From contig JASGCT010000002.1 of assembly GCA_030053915.1 (NCBI GenBank), positions 1 through 64,000 on the forward strand: 64,000 nucleotides of DNA, given 5' to 3'. This document shows, piece by piece, positions 56,242-64,000 of this stretch (position 1 is its first letter; each line of letters opens with the position of its first letter). The notes beneath the pieces were generated by a model, which ran no database searches, was not told the DNA's origin, and saw nothing but the letters and a program-made list of their open reading frames with translations. This DNA is from Alphaproteobacteria bacterium (lineage in GTDB: Bacteria; Bacteroidota; Bacteroidia; Chitinophagales; Chitinophagaceae). Position numbers and translations under genes: made by a program.

Positions 56242-57735
56242 TTATGTTGTTGTTTGCCCAAGAGATTTTTTATATTTAAACTCTATAAACCAAGCCCATA
56301 AAATATATACCAAAATTAACAGAACCCCTATTATTATAGAAATCATTGTTTTTTCTGGGAAATAATACGTAAAAAAGACACTATGTAGAAAATAAAAAAA
56401 CAAACATAACCCAAAATAAGATAGCATCTTTTTAATTTTATAAGGAATAGGATAGTGTTTTTGACCCCATTTATAACAAACTACCATCATTGTACCATAA
56501 CATAAACAGGTTGCCCATGCACAAGCCATATATCCATACTTCGGAATAAAAATCCAATTGATACCAATTGTTACAAAGCAACCTATTAATGTTATCCAGA
56601 TGCCAATTTTAGTTTTTTGTGCTAATTTATACCAAATGGAAAGGTTGTAATAAACACCTAAAAACATATTGGCTAACAATAATATAGGCACAACACTAAG
56701 CCCCGACCACATTTTAGGCGCTATAAAATAACGCCATATTGGCAATAGCAACATAACAATTAAAAACAAAATACATAACACAATAGAAAAAAAACTAAGG
56801 ATGCGGGCATAATTCTGTTTAGCATCTGCTTGTTGAGCGTTCTTGAAAAAAAATGGCTCCGCCCCTAATTTAAAAGCCTGAACCGCAAAAGTAACCAACA
56901 TCGACAATTTATAACAAGCACTATAAATACCAATCTGAGCGGTTGCCGACAGCAACTTGGTAGGCACGGCTAACCAACCCAACATAATTCTATCAAAGGT
57001 TTCGTTAACCATTCCTGCCAAACCTACTACAATCATTGGCCAGCCATATTGAAACATGTTTAGCCATAATTTAAACTCCAATTTAAATTTTATTTTAATA
57101 ATATGTGGTAATAACAACATAATAACCAGAATATTTTGAAGTAAATTGGCAATTAAAATATATTGAACACTAAAACGTTGAGGATTATATTTTTGAAGCC
57201 AAAAATGTTTATTATGAGCTATTCTTTCAGGAGCTATCGATAAAAAATAATACATGAAAAACATATAGCAAAGAATCCCCGAAATTTTTATTACAGCATA
57301 ATAAATTGGACGTCCATCTTGACGTAATTTACAAAATGGTATTGCCGTTAAAGCATCTGTAACAATTATTAAAAACATCAACCACCAATACGAGTTGTTA
57401 GATATTAAAAGTATGTTTTTAAATCTCTCAGGGGATTGATAAGCAAAAAAAACTAATAAAAGAATCATCACTAGAATCGACCAACTTGCCGTGTTATAAA
57501 TAGATTCTTTTTTTTCTGGGTACAAATTTACAAAATTAAAAAAAGATGTTTCCATGCCATGTGTTACTAAAACATTAAAAAATGGAATTAAGGCATAGAT
57601 TGTAGACATTTCGCCATAAGCATTTGTGGCAATTTTATAAGTTATATAGGGCGTTAAAATATAATTTAATAGTCTGGCAAAAATTGTACTAAACCCATAC
57701 CAAAAGGTTTCAGATATTAATTTTTTGATATTCAT
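56242..57735 (-). CDS. Polysaccharide flippase (Wzx/MATE-like)
   Basis: 497 residues with about 12-14 hydrophobic helices. The start MNIKKLISETFWYGFSTIFARLLNYILTPYI is typical of Bacteroidota oligosaccharide flippases of the MOP superfamily, which carry lipid-linked sugars across the inner membrane. No glycosyltransferase or Wzy gene is nearby, so it is not in an obvious O-antigen cluster. It diverges from gldB. Confidence 0.9.
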   Translation of the reverse strand: MNIKKLISETFWYGFSTIFARLLNYILTPYITYKIATNAYGEMSTIYALIPFFNVLVTHGMETSFFNFVNLYPEKKESIYNTASWSILVMILLLVFFAYQSPERFKNILLISNNSYWWLMFLIIVTDALTAIPFCKLRQDGRPIYYAVIKISGILCYMFFMYYFLSIAPERIAHNKHFWLQKYNPQRFSVQYILIANLLQNILVIMLLLPHIIKIKFKLEFKLWLNMFQYGWPMIVVGLAGMVNETFDRIMLGWLAVPTKLLSATAQIGIYSACYKLSMLVTFAVQAFKLGAEPFFFKNAQQADAKQNYARILSFFSIVLCILFLIVMLLLPIWRYFIAPKMWSGLSVVPILLLANMFLGVYYNLSIWYKLAQKTKIGIWITLIGCFVTIGINWIFIPKYGYMACAWATCLCYGTMMVVCYKWGQKHYPIPYKIKKMLSYFGLCLFFYFLHSVFFTYYFPEKTMISIIIGVLLILVYILWAWFIEFKYKKSLGQTTT

Positions 57736-57762
57736 GTTATTTTAAAAATAGTGTAAGAACTG

Positions 57763-57770
57763 CAAAGATA
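57763..57770 (-). promoter_or_regulatory. Predicted -7 box TATCTTTG for the flippase gene
   Basis: Minus-strand TAnnTTTG match, 27 bases before the ATG at 57735. Confidence 0.55.
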
Positions 57771-57802
57771 AAATTATTAAATTAAATATTCATAAAAATG
57801 TT

Positions 57803-57810
57803 TAATTTTG
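57803..57810 (+). promoter_or_regulatory. Predicted -7 box TAATTTTG for gldB
   Basis: TAnnTTTG match, 43 bases before the ATG at 57854. It lies 32 bases from the divergent flippase box, so the two promoters must share upstream sequence. Confidence 0.5.
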
Positions 57811-57853
57811 TGCATTAATTTACGATGAAATTAAATAAAACTAAAATTATAAT

Positions 57854-58867
57854 ATGACGTATAGGTACTATTTGAAAAGCAATTTTTGGAGTATTTTTTT
57901 GATTTTAATGATGGGATGCTCAGAACATAATAATAAAAAAACCTTGAACCATATTAAAGAAAATTGCCATTTAGTCCGTTTAGATAGCTTTATGTTTGGA
58001 ACACACAAGCCTAATTTTGATTCTCAAATTCAATTACTTAAAACAAATTATCCAGGATTTGCCGAAATTTTTTTATTACAAATAATTGGTCTTAATCAAA
58101 AGCATTTAGCCACAAACTATGCCCAGTTTATAGATGCCTATCAACCCATTTATAACGTAGCAAACCATAAATTTGGAAGTTTTGATACATATTACGATAA
58201 AATTATAAGTGGTTTTAGCAATATGCAGCGTTTTTTCCCTAATTATAGTTTGCCTAAACATATTTACACGTTTATAGCACCTTTCAATTCTTATGCATGT
58301 ATTTTGGCGCCTGATGGTTTAGGTATTGGTTTACAAATGTATTTAGGGTCAGATTATAGTCTCTATTATGCCGAAGATCTTAATAAATTTTTTCCTTCTT
58401 ATATGATTCGAAAATTTGATGCACATTATTTAATTTATGACGCCATGTTTAACGTAGTAAACGATATTTTTCCAGAAAAAAAGAACTTAAATGCTCTGTT
58501 GGAACAAATGATTGAATCTGGGAAAAAAAAATATGTTGTTAAACAAATTTTACCAGAAATTGAAGATACTATATTATTTGGCATGACCAGTAAACATTAT
58601 CAAAATTTGCAAAAAGAAATAGAAAACATTTGGACATATTTATTACAAAACAAATTATTATATTCTCGCGACCCGTTATTTATCAGGGATTTTGTTGGAG
58701 AAGGTCCGTATTGCACGGCATTGGGCGAAGGCTTACCTGCTGATTTAGGATCCTATTTAGGATTCTTAATTGTTCAAAAATGGGTTAAAACAAACAAAAA
58801 AACACTTCAAGATTTAATATTACAAGATAATTTAGTTTTATTTAATGAATCCGGGTTTCGTCCTTAA
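57854..58867 (+). CDS. gldB: Gliding motility lipoprotein GldB
   Basis: 337 residues, lipobox ending at Cys22 (LMMGC). The GldB pattern is seen: YPGFAEIFLLQIIGL, a central IYTFIAPFNSYACILAPDGLGIGLQMYLGSDYSLYY segment and a C-terminal RDFVGEGPYCTALGEGLPADLGSYLGFLIV. GldB is essential for gliding in Flavobacterium, anchored in the envelope; its fold recalls DUF2268-type peptidases. In flavobacteria it is next to gldC, whereas here the neighbours are DUF2007, cdsA and gldJ. Confidence 0.9.
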   Translation: MTYRYYLKSNFWSIFLILMMGCSEHNNKKTLNHIKENCHLVRLDSFMFGTHKPNFDSQIQLLKTNYPGFAEIFLLQIIGLNQKHLATNYAQFIDAYQPIYNVANHKFGSFDTYYDKIISGFSNMQRFFPNYSLPKHIYTFIAPFNSYACILAPDGLGIGLQMYLGSDYSLYYAEDLNKFFPSYMIRKFDAHYLIYDAMFNVVNDIFPEKKNLNALLEQMIESGKKKYVVKQILPEIEDTILFGMTSKHYQNLQKEIENIWTYLLQNKLLYSRDPLFIRDFVGEGPYCTALGEGLPADLGSYLGFLIVQKWVKTNKKTLQDLILQDNLVLFNESGFRP

Positions 58868-58934
58868 ATTACGAATAACTTCTAGATTTCATAATAAAAC
58901 TAAAATTAAAATTAAAACTTATTTCTTTTTTATT

Positions 58935-58942
58935 TATATTTG
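58935..58942 (+). promoter_or_regulatory. Predicted -7 box TATATTTG for the DUF2007 gene
   Basis: TAnnTTTG match ending 13 bases before the ATG at 58956, fixing that start over an upstream ATG at 58845 that lies within gldB. Confidence 0.6.
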
Positions 58943-58955
58943 CCAAAAATTATTT

Positions 58956-59156
58956 ATGAATTGGAAAACAGTGTTTAAATCGGACAACGATGTTCATGTC
59001 AATATTGTTGTTGGGCATCTCGAAAAAGTGGCTATTCCATTTGAAGTGTTAAATAAAAAAGATAGTTCCTATATATTTTTAGGAATGGTTGAAGTACTAG
59101 TACCAAAAGAATATTTTGAAAAAGCGGAACATGAACTAAGTATGTTAAAATTGTAA
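58956..59156 (+). CDS. DUF2007-family small protein
   Basis: 66 residues from the ATG at 58956. The family pattern is clear: WKTVFKSDNDVHVNIVVGHLEKVAIPFEVLNKKDSSY, then GMVEVLVPKEYFEKAEHEL, a small ferredoxin-like fold sometimes called a putative signal-transducing domain. The longer frame from 58845 overlaps the gldB end and starts before the promoter. cdsA begins 1 base after its stop, an arrangement common in Bacteroidota. Confidence 0.88.
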   Translation: MNWKTVFKSDNDVHVNIVVGHLEKVAIPFEVLNKKDSSYIFLGMVEVLVPKEYFEKAEHELSMLKL

Positions 59157-59157
59157 C

Positions 59158-60039
59158 ATGCCCTTACATCTTAAAACATTTTACACCCGCTCTATTTCTG
59201 CTCTGGTTTTTGTTGCTGTCATGTTTTTGGGTTTATTAGGTGGAGAATTTTATTTTTACGGTCTTGTAGTTCTAATTCATAGTGGGTGTCATTTAGAATA
59301 TATTAAAATTATTCACAAAATTTATAGCAAACCTTTAACATGGCGTTTTAATTTGTTATACCTTGGTTTTATCAGCCTTGTAGGCGGAATTATGTATGTG
59401 GCTTTTTTTTATTATTTTGATAGTTTAATAAGAATAACTTGTCTCATGTACCTCGTTTTTGGGGGTCTTTTAATATTTTATTTTTTAAATAAAAAACCAT
59501 TGCCATATTGGTATGCTATTAGTTTTGGGTGGACTTATATTACAATGGCTTTATTTATATTATTTGTATTTTTTAAATGGTCTTTAGAGTATTCTAAAGC
59601 CGCCTCTTTTTTTGGCGATGAACCTAAAGTATGGTTTAATATACCACTTTTTATTTTTGCTAATTTATGGATAAACGACACCGGGGCTTATCTTGGAGGC
59701 TCGTTATTCGGCAAAACAACATTTAGCAAATGGTCGCCCAAAAAAACAATTGAAGGCGTAACAATTGGTATTATCTTAGCAAGCATTTCAAGCTATTTTT
59801 ATGGTTTCTATTTGATGGGAGCTGCTTATTCAAATTTATATCTACTCTTTTTTTCGATAATTATTACCTGTTTTGGAACAATAGGCGACTTATTTGAAAG
59901 CTTTTTAAAAAGAAAAGCTCACATTAAAGATAGTGGCTATATTATGCCAGGGCATGGTGGTTTTTTAGACCGATTTGATTCTTTACTATTTTCTACACAT
60001 TTTTTAGCTTTAATATTCTTATTTTTAGAATTTGTTTAA
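59158..60039 (+). CDS. cdsA: Phosphatidate cytidylyltransferase
   Basis: 293 residues with about eight membrane helices. The CDP-diglyceride synthase signature is at the C-terminus: SFLKRKAHIKDSGYIMPGHGGFLDRFDSLLF, with metal-binding aspartates. It makes CDP-diacylglycerol from phosphatidate and CTP, the precursor of all phospholipids. It is co-transcribed with the DUF2007 gene. Confidence 0.95.
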   Translation: MPLHLKTFYTRSISALVFVAVMFLGLLGGEFYFYGLVVLIHSGCHLEYIKIIHKIYSKPLTWRFNLLYLGFISLVGGIMYVAFFYYFDSLIRITCLMYLVFGGLLIFYFLNKKPLPYWYAISFGWTYITMALFILFVFFKWSLEYSKAASFFGDEPKVWFNIPLFIFANLWINDTGAYLGGSLFGKTTFSKWSPKKTIEGVTIGIILASISSYFYGFYLMGAAYSNLYLLFFSIIITCFGTIGDLFESFLKRKAHIKDSGYIMPGHGGFLDRFDSLLFSTHFLALIFLFLEFV

Positions 60040-60066
60040 AATTTTAACAAAAATTTGGTGATTTTT

Positions 60067-60098
60067 TTTGATTCTCTCAAAAAAAAGTAGTACCTTTG
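60067..60098 (+). promoter_or_regulatory. Complete promoter of gldJ
   Basis: TTTG at 60067-60070, 20 bases, then TACCTTTG at 60091-60098. The ATG at 60128 lies 29 bases further on. It probably also drives ispF and murF. Confidence 0.75.
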
Positions 60099-60127
60099 TA
60101 CTCTATAATTATAAATTTTAATACTTT

Positions 60128-61756
60128 ATGAGTAAAATAATTAAAAAAACTACCCTCTTTACCCTTATTATTATGGTTGTTATAGCCTGTAATAATAAGC
60201 ATATTTTAGAGCAACATAGTGCGTTTTCGCCAACTACAGGTTGGGATTATGATAATTTTAGGGGTGTCTCGAATCCAAGTGGCGTTTTTTATAGTACCCC
60301 ACCCGGTATGGTATTTATAAAAGGAAGTATGTTTAAAATGGGCGCCGATCAGCAAGATGTTAGAGATAATTGGAATACTTTTACAAAACGCGCCACAGTA
60401 AATAGTTATTATATTGATAGAGTTGAAGTTACAAATATTGCTTATAAAGAATATATCGACTGGCTCGAAACAACTTTTATTGCAAATACCGCCATTCCAA
60501 AAGATAAACTTAAAGACGTTTCTAAAATATATAAAGATGCCTTACCAGACTCTCTGTGTTGGAGAGACCCATTAGCCTATAACGAACCTCTTGTAGAAGA
60601 ATACTTTCATGCACCAGCCTTTCATAACTACCCAGTAGTTGGGGTTAGTTGGAATCAAGCTACTAACTTTTGTAAATGGCGCACTAATAGAGTTAATGAA
60701 AACATCCTTGTTTCTAAAGGTTATATTTTGTCAAAACCAGACAAAAATTCAAAAGAAGCCCAAGAAATTAAAGTGAAACCAACCGTTACGCCAAAAAGTA
60801 AAAAAGGTGGCTTAAAACTACAGCCAGTTGCACCGGCTCAAGCCAATATTACCCCAACCAATACCGCAGCAGCCGATTCATCACTATTATCACCGCCATG
60901 GGTTAAAGAAATTTTTGATACCAAATCTTACAAAATTGGCGAATATACCCCAAAATATCAACCCTCAAATAAAGGCAGAAAAAATGCAATAAACGAAGGC
61001 ATCATGTTTCCCGATTACCGATTACCCACTGAAGCTGAATGGGAATATGCCGCAAGTGCTACCATACACGACTTCCCAACCCAAGACAAAAAAAGCAAAA
61101 AAGTTGTTGAAAGCCAAGAACTTGTAACTTTAAGAAAAATAAACGTTTTTGGTAATAATAATATTTTAAATTATGATTATAATAATTATAATTTTAAACG
61201 AAATAATGGTAATTATGCTGGAACTTTAGGCGAAAAATCTGATGATAATATTTTTCCTGGAAATGTGTATTCATACTTACCTAATGTGTTCGGACTTTAT
61301 AATATGCTTGGCAATGTAAGCGAGTGGGTGAACGATGTTTATAGACCTTATAGTAATATTGATGAATCAGACATTAATCCATTCCGTGGTAATGTTTTTA
61401 CAGAACCCAATAGTGGTAATGGTGCTGGTACTATGCGCGACAATCAAGGAAATATCAAAACACGATTGCAAAGCAATGTAGAGGTTAGAGATAGAACTAA
61501 TTATACAACTGCCGACAATATTGATTATAAAGATGGCGACGTGAATAGTAATGCCTATTATAACTTTGGTGCAGCTACTTTAATAAACGACAACTCAAGA
61601 ATTTATAAAGGTGGTAGTTGGAACGATCGCTCCTATTGGCTTAACCCCGGCAATAAGCGCTATTTAGACCAAGCCAAAAGTACTGCAACAATAGGATTTA
61701 GATGTGCTATGAGCCACTATTCATCAGCCAATAATTCACAAAATAATTTAAAATAA
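60128..61756 (+). CDS. gldJ: Gliding motility lipoprotein GldJ
   Basis: 542 residues, lipobox ending at Cys21 (VIAC). The protein has the formylglycine-generating-enzyme fold split by an insert: PPGMVFIKGSMFKMG, VEVTNIAYKEYIDWL, NYPVVGVSWNQATNFCKWR; then a Lys/Pro/Ala-rich insert (about residues 205-270); then FPDYRLPTEAEWEYAA, LGNVSEWVNDVY and GGSWNDRSYWLNPGNKRYLD. The ordered blocks fit GldJ better than GldK. It is required for gliding and for stability of GldK in Flavobacterium. In flavobacteria murF follows gldJ; here ispF lies between. Confidence 0.9.
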   Translation: MSKIIKKTTLFTLIIMVVIACNNKHILEQHSAFSPTTGWDYDNFRGVSNPSGVFYSTPPGMVFIKGSMFKMGADQQDVRDNWNTFTKRATVNSYYIDRVEVTNIAYKEYIDWLETTFIANTAIPKDKLKDVSKIYKDALPDSLCWRDPLAYNEPLVEEYFHAPAFHNYPVVGVSWNQATNFCKWRTNRVNENILVSKGYILSKPDKNSKEAQEIKVKPTVTPKSKKGGLKLQPVAPAQANITPTNTAAADSSLLSPPWVKEIFDTKSYKIGEYTPKYQPSNKGRKNAINEGIMFPDYRLPTEAEWEYAASATIHDFPTQDKKSKKVVESQELVTLRKINVFGNNNILNYDYNNYNFKRNNGNYAGTLGEKSDDNIFPGNVYSYLPNVFGLYNMLGNVSEWVNDVYRPYSNIDESDINPFRGNVFTEPNSGNGAGTMRDNQGNIKTRLQSNVEVRDRTNYTTADNIDYKDGDVNSNAYYNFGAATLINDNSRIYKGGSWNDRSYWLNPGNKRYLDQAKSTATIGFRCAMSHYSSANNSQNNLK

Positions 61757-61766
61757 CTTCATATTT

Positions 61767-62264
61767 ATGAAGTTAAGAATTGGTAATGGTATCGATTTTC
61801 ATCGTTTAATTAAAGGGAGACCATTTTTTTTAGGCGGTGTACTAATACCCTGCGCATTTGGTCCAGAAGCGCATAGCGATGGCGATGTGTTGCTTCATGC
61901 AATTTGTGACGCATTATTAGGTGCGTTGTCGTTGGGTGATATTGGCTTGCATTTCCCTAATTCCGACCCAAAATATAAAAATATTGATAGTAAAATTTTA
62001 TTATCAGAAACTAATAATCTTATATTAAATAATGGTTACAAAATCAATAATATTGACACTACAGTTTGTTTAGAAAATCCCAAAATAAAACCCTATACTA
62101 TAGCCATGCAACAAGCCATTGCCTCTGTATTAAATATATCGGTTAACAATATTTCTATTAAAGCCACCACAACTGAAAAGCTAGGATTTATCGGACGCCA
62201 AGAAGGCGTCATGGCAACAGCAACTTGCTTATTAATTACAAACGATACAATTTATGGAAATTGA
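61767..62264 (+). CDS. ispF: 2-C-methyl-D-erythritol 2,4-cyclodiphosphate synthase
   Basis: 165 residues with the zinc and substrate motifs GNGIDFHRL, AHSDGDVLLHAICDALLGALSLGDIGLHFP and the C-terminal ATTTEKLGFIGRQEGV. It forms the cyclic diphosphate of the non-mevalonate isoprenoid pathway in the cytoplasm. It follows gldJ by 10 bases and overlaps murF by 11 bases. Confidence 0.97.
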   Translation: MKLRIGNGIDFHRLIKGRPFFLGGVLIPCAFGPEAHSDGDVLLHAICDALLGALSLGDIGLHFPNSDPKYKNIDSKILLSETNNLILNNGYKINNIDTTVCLENPKIKPYTIAMQQAIASVLNISVNNISIKATTTEKLGFIGRQEGVMATATCLLITNDTIYGN

Positions 62265-63531
62265 CGATTTATATCAAATTTATTTAAAATACCCACAGGT
62301 ATTTACTGATACAAGACGTATTATTAAAAATGGAATTTATTTCGCTTTAAAAGGCGAGCACTTTAATGGGAACGATTATGCTTTAGAAGCCCTTGAAAAA
62401 GGTGCAGCATGGGCAGTAGTAGATTCACCCAATCTCATAAATGCACCCCATTGTTATTATGTTACAGATGTTCTAAAAACATTACAAAATCTTTCAAAAT
62501 ATCATCGTCAAAAATTTAAAATTCCTTTCATTGCCATCACAGGCTCTAATGGCAAAACTACTACCAAAGAACTTATAGCAGCTGTGTTAAAAACTACATT
62601 TAAAATTCATTTTACTCAAGGTAATCTTAACAATCATATTGGTATTCCTTTAACACTCCTTGCAACGCCCTTAGATTGCGAATTAGCCATTATTGAAATG
62701 GGGGCAAATCATCAATTAGAAATTGCTGATTACTGTAACTATGTCATGCCAACCCATGGCATTATTACCAATTGTGGAAAAGCCCATTTAGAAGGCTTTG
62801 GTTCTGAAGAGGGTGTTAAAAAAGGTAAAGGAGAGCTTTTCGATTTTTTAACATCCCATGATGGCACTGCTTTTGTAAATAGCGCTGAAAAATATTTAGT
62901 AGATATGGCAAAAAACATTAAGTCCCTTGTGTATTATCAAAATCAACAAAATACCGTTTTTGCCCAACTCATCTCCGCCCATCCCACCTTAAACATAAAA
63001 CTATCTATAGATTCTAATATAATAGATATACAAACCCATTTAGCTGGTTCTTATAATTTAGCCAATCTTGCTACAGCCGGTGCTATAGGGCATTTTTTTA
63101 AAGTCCCTACATTAAAAATAAAAGAAGCTTTAGAACATTATATGCCCGTCAATCAACGTTCACAAGTTGTCAGCTGGCATTCCAATACCGTATTATTAGA
63201 TGCTTACAATGCCAACCCTTCGTCTATGCAAGTGGCAATAGAAAATTTTGCAACCATCCATCATCCTAAAAAAGTTTTATGCCTTGGCGCCATGAAAGAA
63301 CTTGGCATTGCTAAAGAGTTAGAGCATGTTCATCTTATACATACTGTTCAAAAATATTCATGGCATTGGGTAGCCTTGGTGGGCGAAGAATTTAAAAATC
63401 TACCTCACCCATTTGCTTATTTTAATTCTATAGACGATTTAAAAACATATCTAAAAACAGAACCCCTAGAACATAGTTATATTTTATTAAAAGGCTCTCG
63501 TAGCACTCACATGGATACTTTAATTCAATAA
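62254..63531 (+). CDS. murF: UDP-N-acetylmuramoyl-tripeptide--D-alanyl-D-alanine ligase
   Basis: 425 residues: N-terminal substrate domain with DTRRIIKNGIYFALKGEHFNGNDYALEALEKGA, the central ATPase with GSNGKTTTKELIAAVL, IIEMGANHQLEI and NCGKAHLEGFGS, and a C-terminal domain with LLDAYNANPSSM. It adds D-Ala-D-Ala to the peptidoglycan precursor. Its start lies inside the ispF 3' end, showing coupling within the gldJ-ispF-murF unit. Confidence 0.97.
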   Translation: MEIDDLYQIYLKYPQVFTDTRRIIKNGIYFALKGEHFNGNDYALEALEKGAAWAVVDSPNLINAPHCYYVTDVLKTLQNLSKYHRQKFKIPFIAITGSNGKTTTKELIAAVLKTTFKIHFTQGNLNNHIGIPLTLLATPLDCELAIIEMGANHQLEIADYCNYVMPTHGIITNCGKAHLEGFGSEEGVKKGKGELFDFLTSHDGTAFVNSAEKYLVDMAKNIKSLVYYQNQQNTVFAQLISAHPTLNIKLSIDSNIIDIQTHLAGSYNLANLATAGAIGHFFKVPTLKIKEALEHYMPVNQRSQVVSWHSNTVLLDAYNANPSSMQVAIENFATIHHPKKVLCLGAMKELGIAKELEHVHLIHTVQKYSWHWVALVGEEFKNLPHPFAYFNSIDDLKTYLKTEPLEHSYILLKGSRSTHMDTLIQ

Positions 63532-63537
63532 ATAATT

Positions 63538-64000
63538 ATGATACAAAATAAAATCAGCGAAGCTGCTCTAGAAACACTTGATTTATTAAGTTTAGCACCA
63601 TTAAATAACATTCTTGAATTTGATATTAAGCCTTTTTTATATCAAGAACTTATTTTAAAAGAAAAAGATTTTAGACAACAAATAAAAGACTTCAATTTTG
63701 AGCCGTTTAGACATAAAATTGTGGCTGTGTTTTGCTCAGTAGATGCAATTGTGCCAGTTTGGGCATTTATGATCATTGCCCATTTTTTAGAAAATGTACA
63801 TGCTGAATCTTATTTTGGTGATAAAGAGACAATCGTCAATCAAATTATTTTAAACAGAATTACAACATTAAAGTCTGAAAACTATCAAGATAAAAGAGTT
63901 GTTGTTAAAGGCTGTGGTCACCTTGCATTAAACCCTGAAGTTTATATGGCAATCACCCAATTTTTAAAACCTGTTGCTAAATCTATTTTTTACGGCGAAC
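63538..64000 (+). CDS. DUF2480-family protein, 3' end beyond window
   Basis: An ATG at 63538 opens a frame that runs to the window end, giving 154 residues with no stop. The protein shows FLYQELILKEKDFRQQIKDF, VAVFCSVDAIVPVWAFMIIAH, the acidic GDKETIVNQII stretch and VVVKGCGHLALNPEVYMAIT followed by PVAKSIFYGE, which match DUF2480, a Bacteroidota-specific family of unknown function usually about 165-170 residues. It starts 6 bases after murF. Confidence 0.85.
   Translation, partial: MIQNKISEAALETLDLLSLAPLNNILEFDIKPFLYQELILKEKDFRQQIKDFNFEPFRHKIVAVFCSVDAIVPVWAFMIIAHFLENVHAESYFGDKETIVNQIILNRITTLKSENYQDKRVVVKGCGHLALNPEVYMAITQFLKPVAKSIFYGE

Noticed and set aside
1-64000. Search for defence systems, CRISPR arrays, prophage, insertion sequences, tRNA and rRNA genes
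   Set aside because: No repeat-spacer pattern, transposase, integrase, nuclease-methylase pair or cloverleaf sequence was recognised; gene content is core and envelope related throughout.

Overview
The window is a 64-kb piece of a low-GC Bacteroidota chromosome. Lineage evidence includes a fused lpxC-fabZ, gliding/type IX secretion genes (gldB, gldC, gldJ, a CHU_C-type cargo), an IPExxxVDY protein, a DUF2480 protein, a TonB-dependent receptor module, and promoters of the Bacteroidota form TTTG-N19/20-TAnnTTTG without Shine-Dalgarno sequences. A gliding lineage (Flavobacteriia, Chitinophagia or Saprospiria type) fits best; I cannot name the genus. I saw no rRNA, tRNA, CRISPR array, transposase, phage gene or integrase. 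Coding density is very high and no gene-free gap exceeds about 260 bases.

Layout. 1-4.4 kb: a giant secreted Ig-repeat protein, cut by the window edge. 4.7-6.6 kb: asnB. 6.6-11.4 kb (minus): an operon of delta prime clamp-loader subunit, PSP1/RicT-like protein, pyrH and a TolC-family channel, with a possible 26-residue leader ORF. 11.5-14.5 kb (plus): gldC, yqeY-like, cvpA-like, pdxH, glycosyltransferase, closed by a strong terminator. 14.6-18 kb (minus): a probable metal-uptake module (His/Cys-rich small exported protein, TonB receptor, lipoprotein). 18.2-29.2 kb: CPBP protease, IPExxxVDY protein (minus), then CDGSH protein, DUF4292 lipoprotein, EnvC-like protein, CoA-binding protein, VWA lipoprotein, a type IX cargo, haem-binding protein, Ig-like lipoprotein, recR and a lipid kinase. 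29.2-33.6 kb (minus): RND efflux operon. 33.8-40.4 kb: nadE (minus), then lpxC-fabZ, lpxA and ppc. 40.4-44.8 kb (minus): small membrane protein, PstS-like lipoprotein, TPR protein, Rid protein, TIM-barrel isomerase. 44.9-50.6 kb: AIM24 protein and rimP-nusA-infB. 50.7-57.7 kb: acyl-CoA ligase, tsaE (plus), a 68-residue protein, an operon of HmuY-like lipoprotein, 33-residue membrane protein and ferric-reductase/Rieske fusion, and a flippase. 57.8-64 kb (plus): gldB, DUF2007, cdsA, gldJ, ispF, murF and a DUF2480 gene cut by the window edge.

Most of the window is core metabolism and envelope biogenesis. The least explained part is the operon at 53.4-56.0 kb, which joins a HmuY-family lipoprotein, a previously unlisted 33-residue membrane protein and a three-part redox fusion protein. 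Second-tier items are the metal-uptake module, a GNRA-capped hairpin in the rimP leader, and a pattern of very short or absent 5' leaders. Promoter positions move several start codons inward from the longest open frame: 19520, 22597, 23890, 33639, 35430 and 58956.
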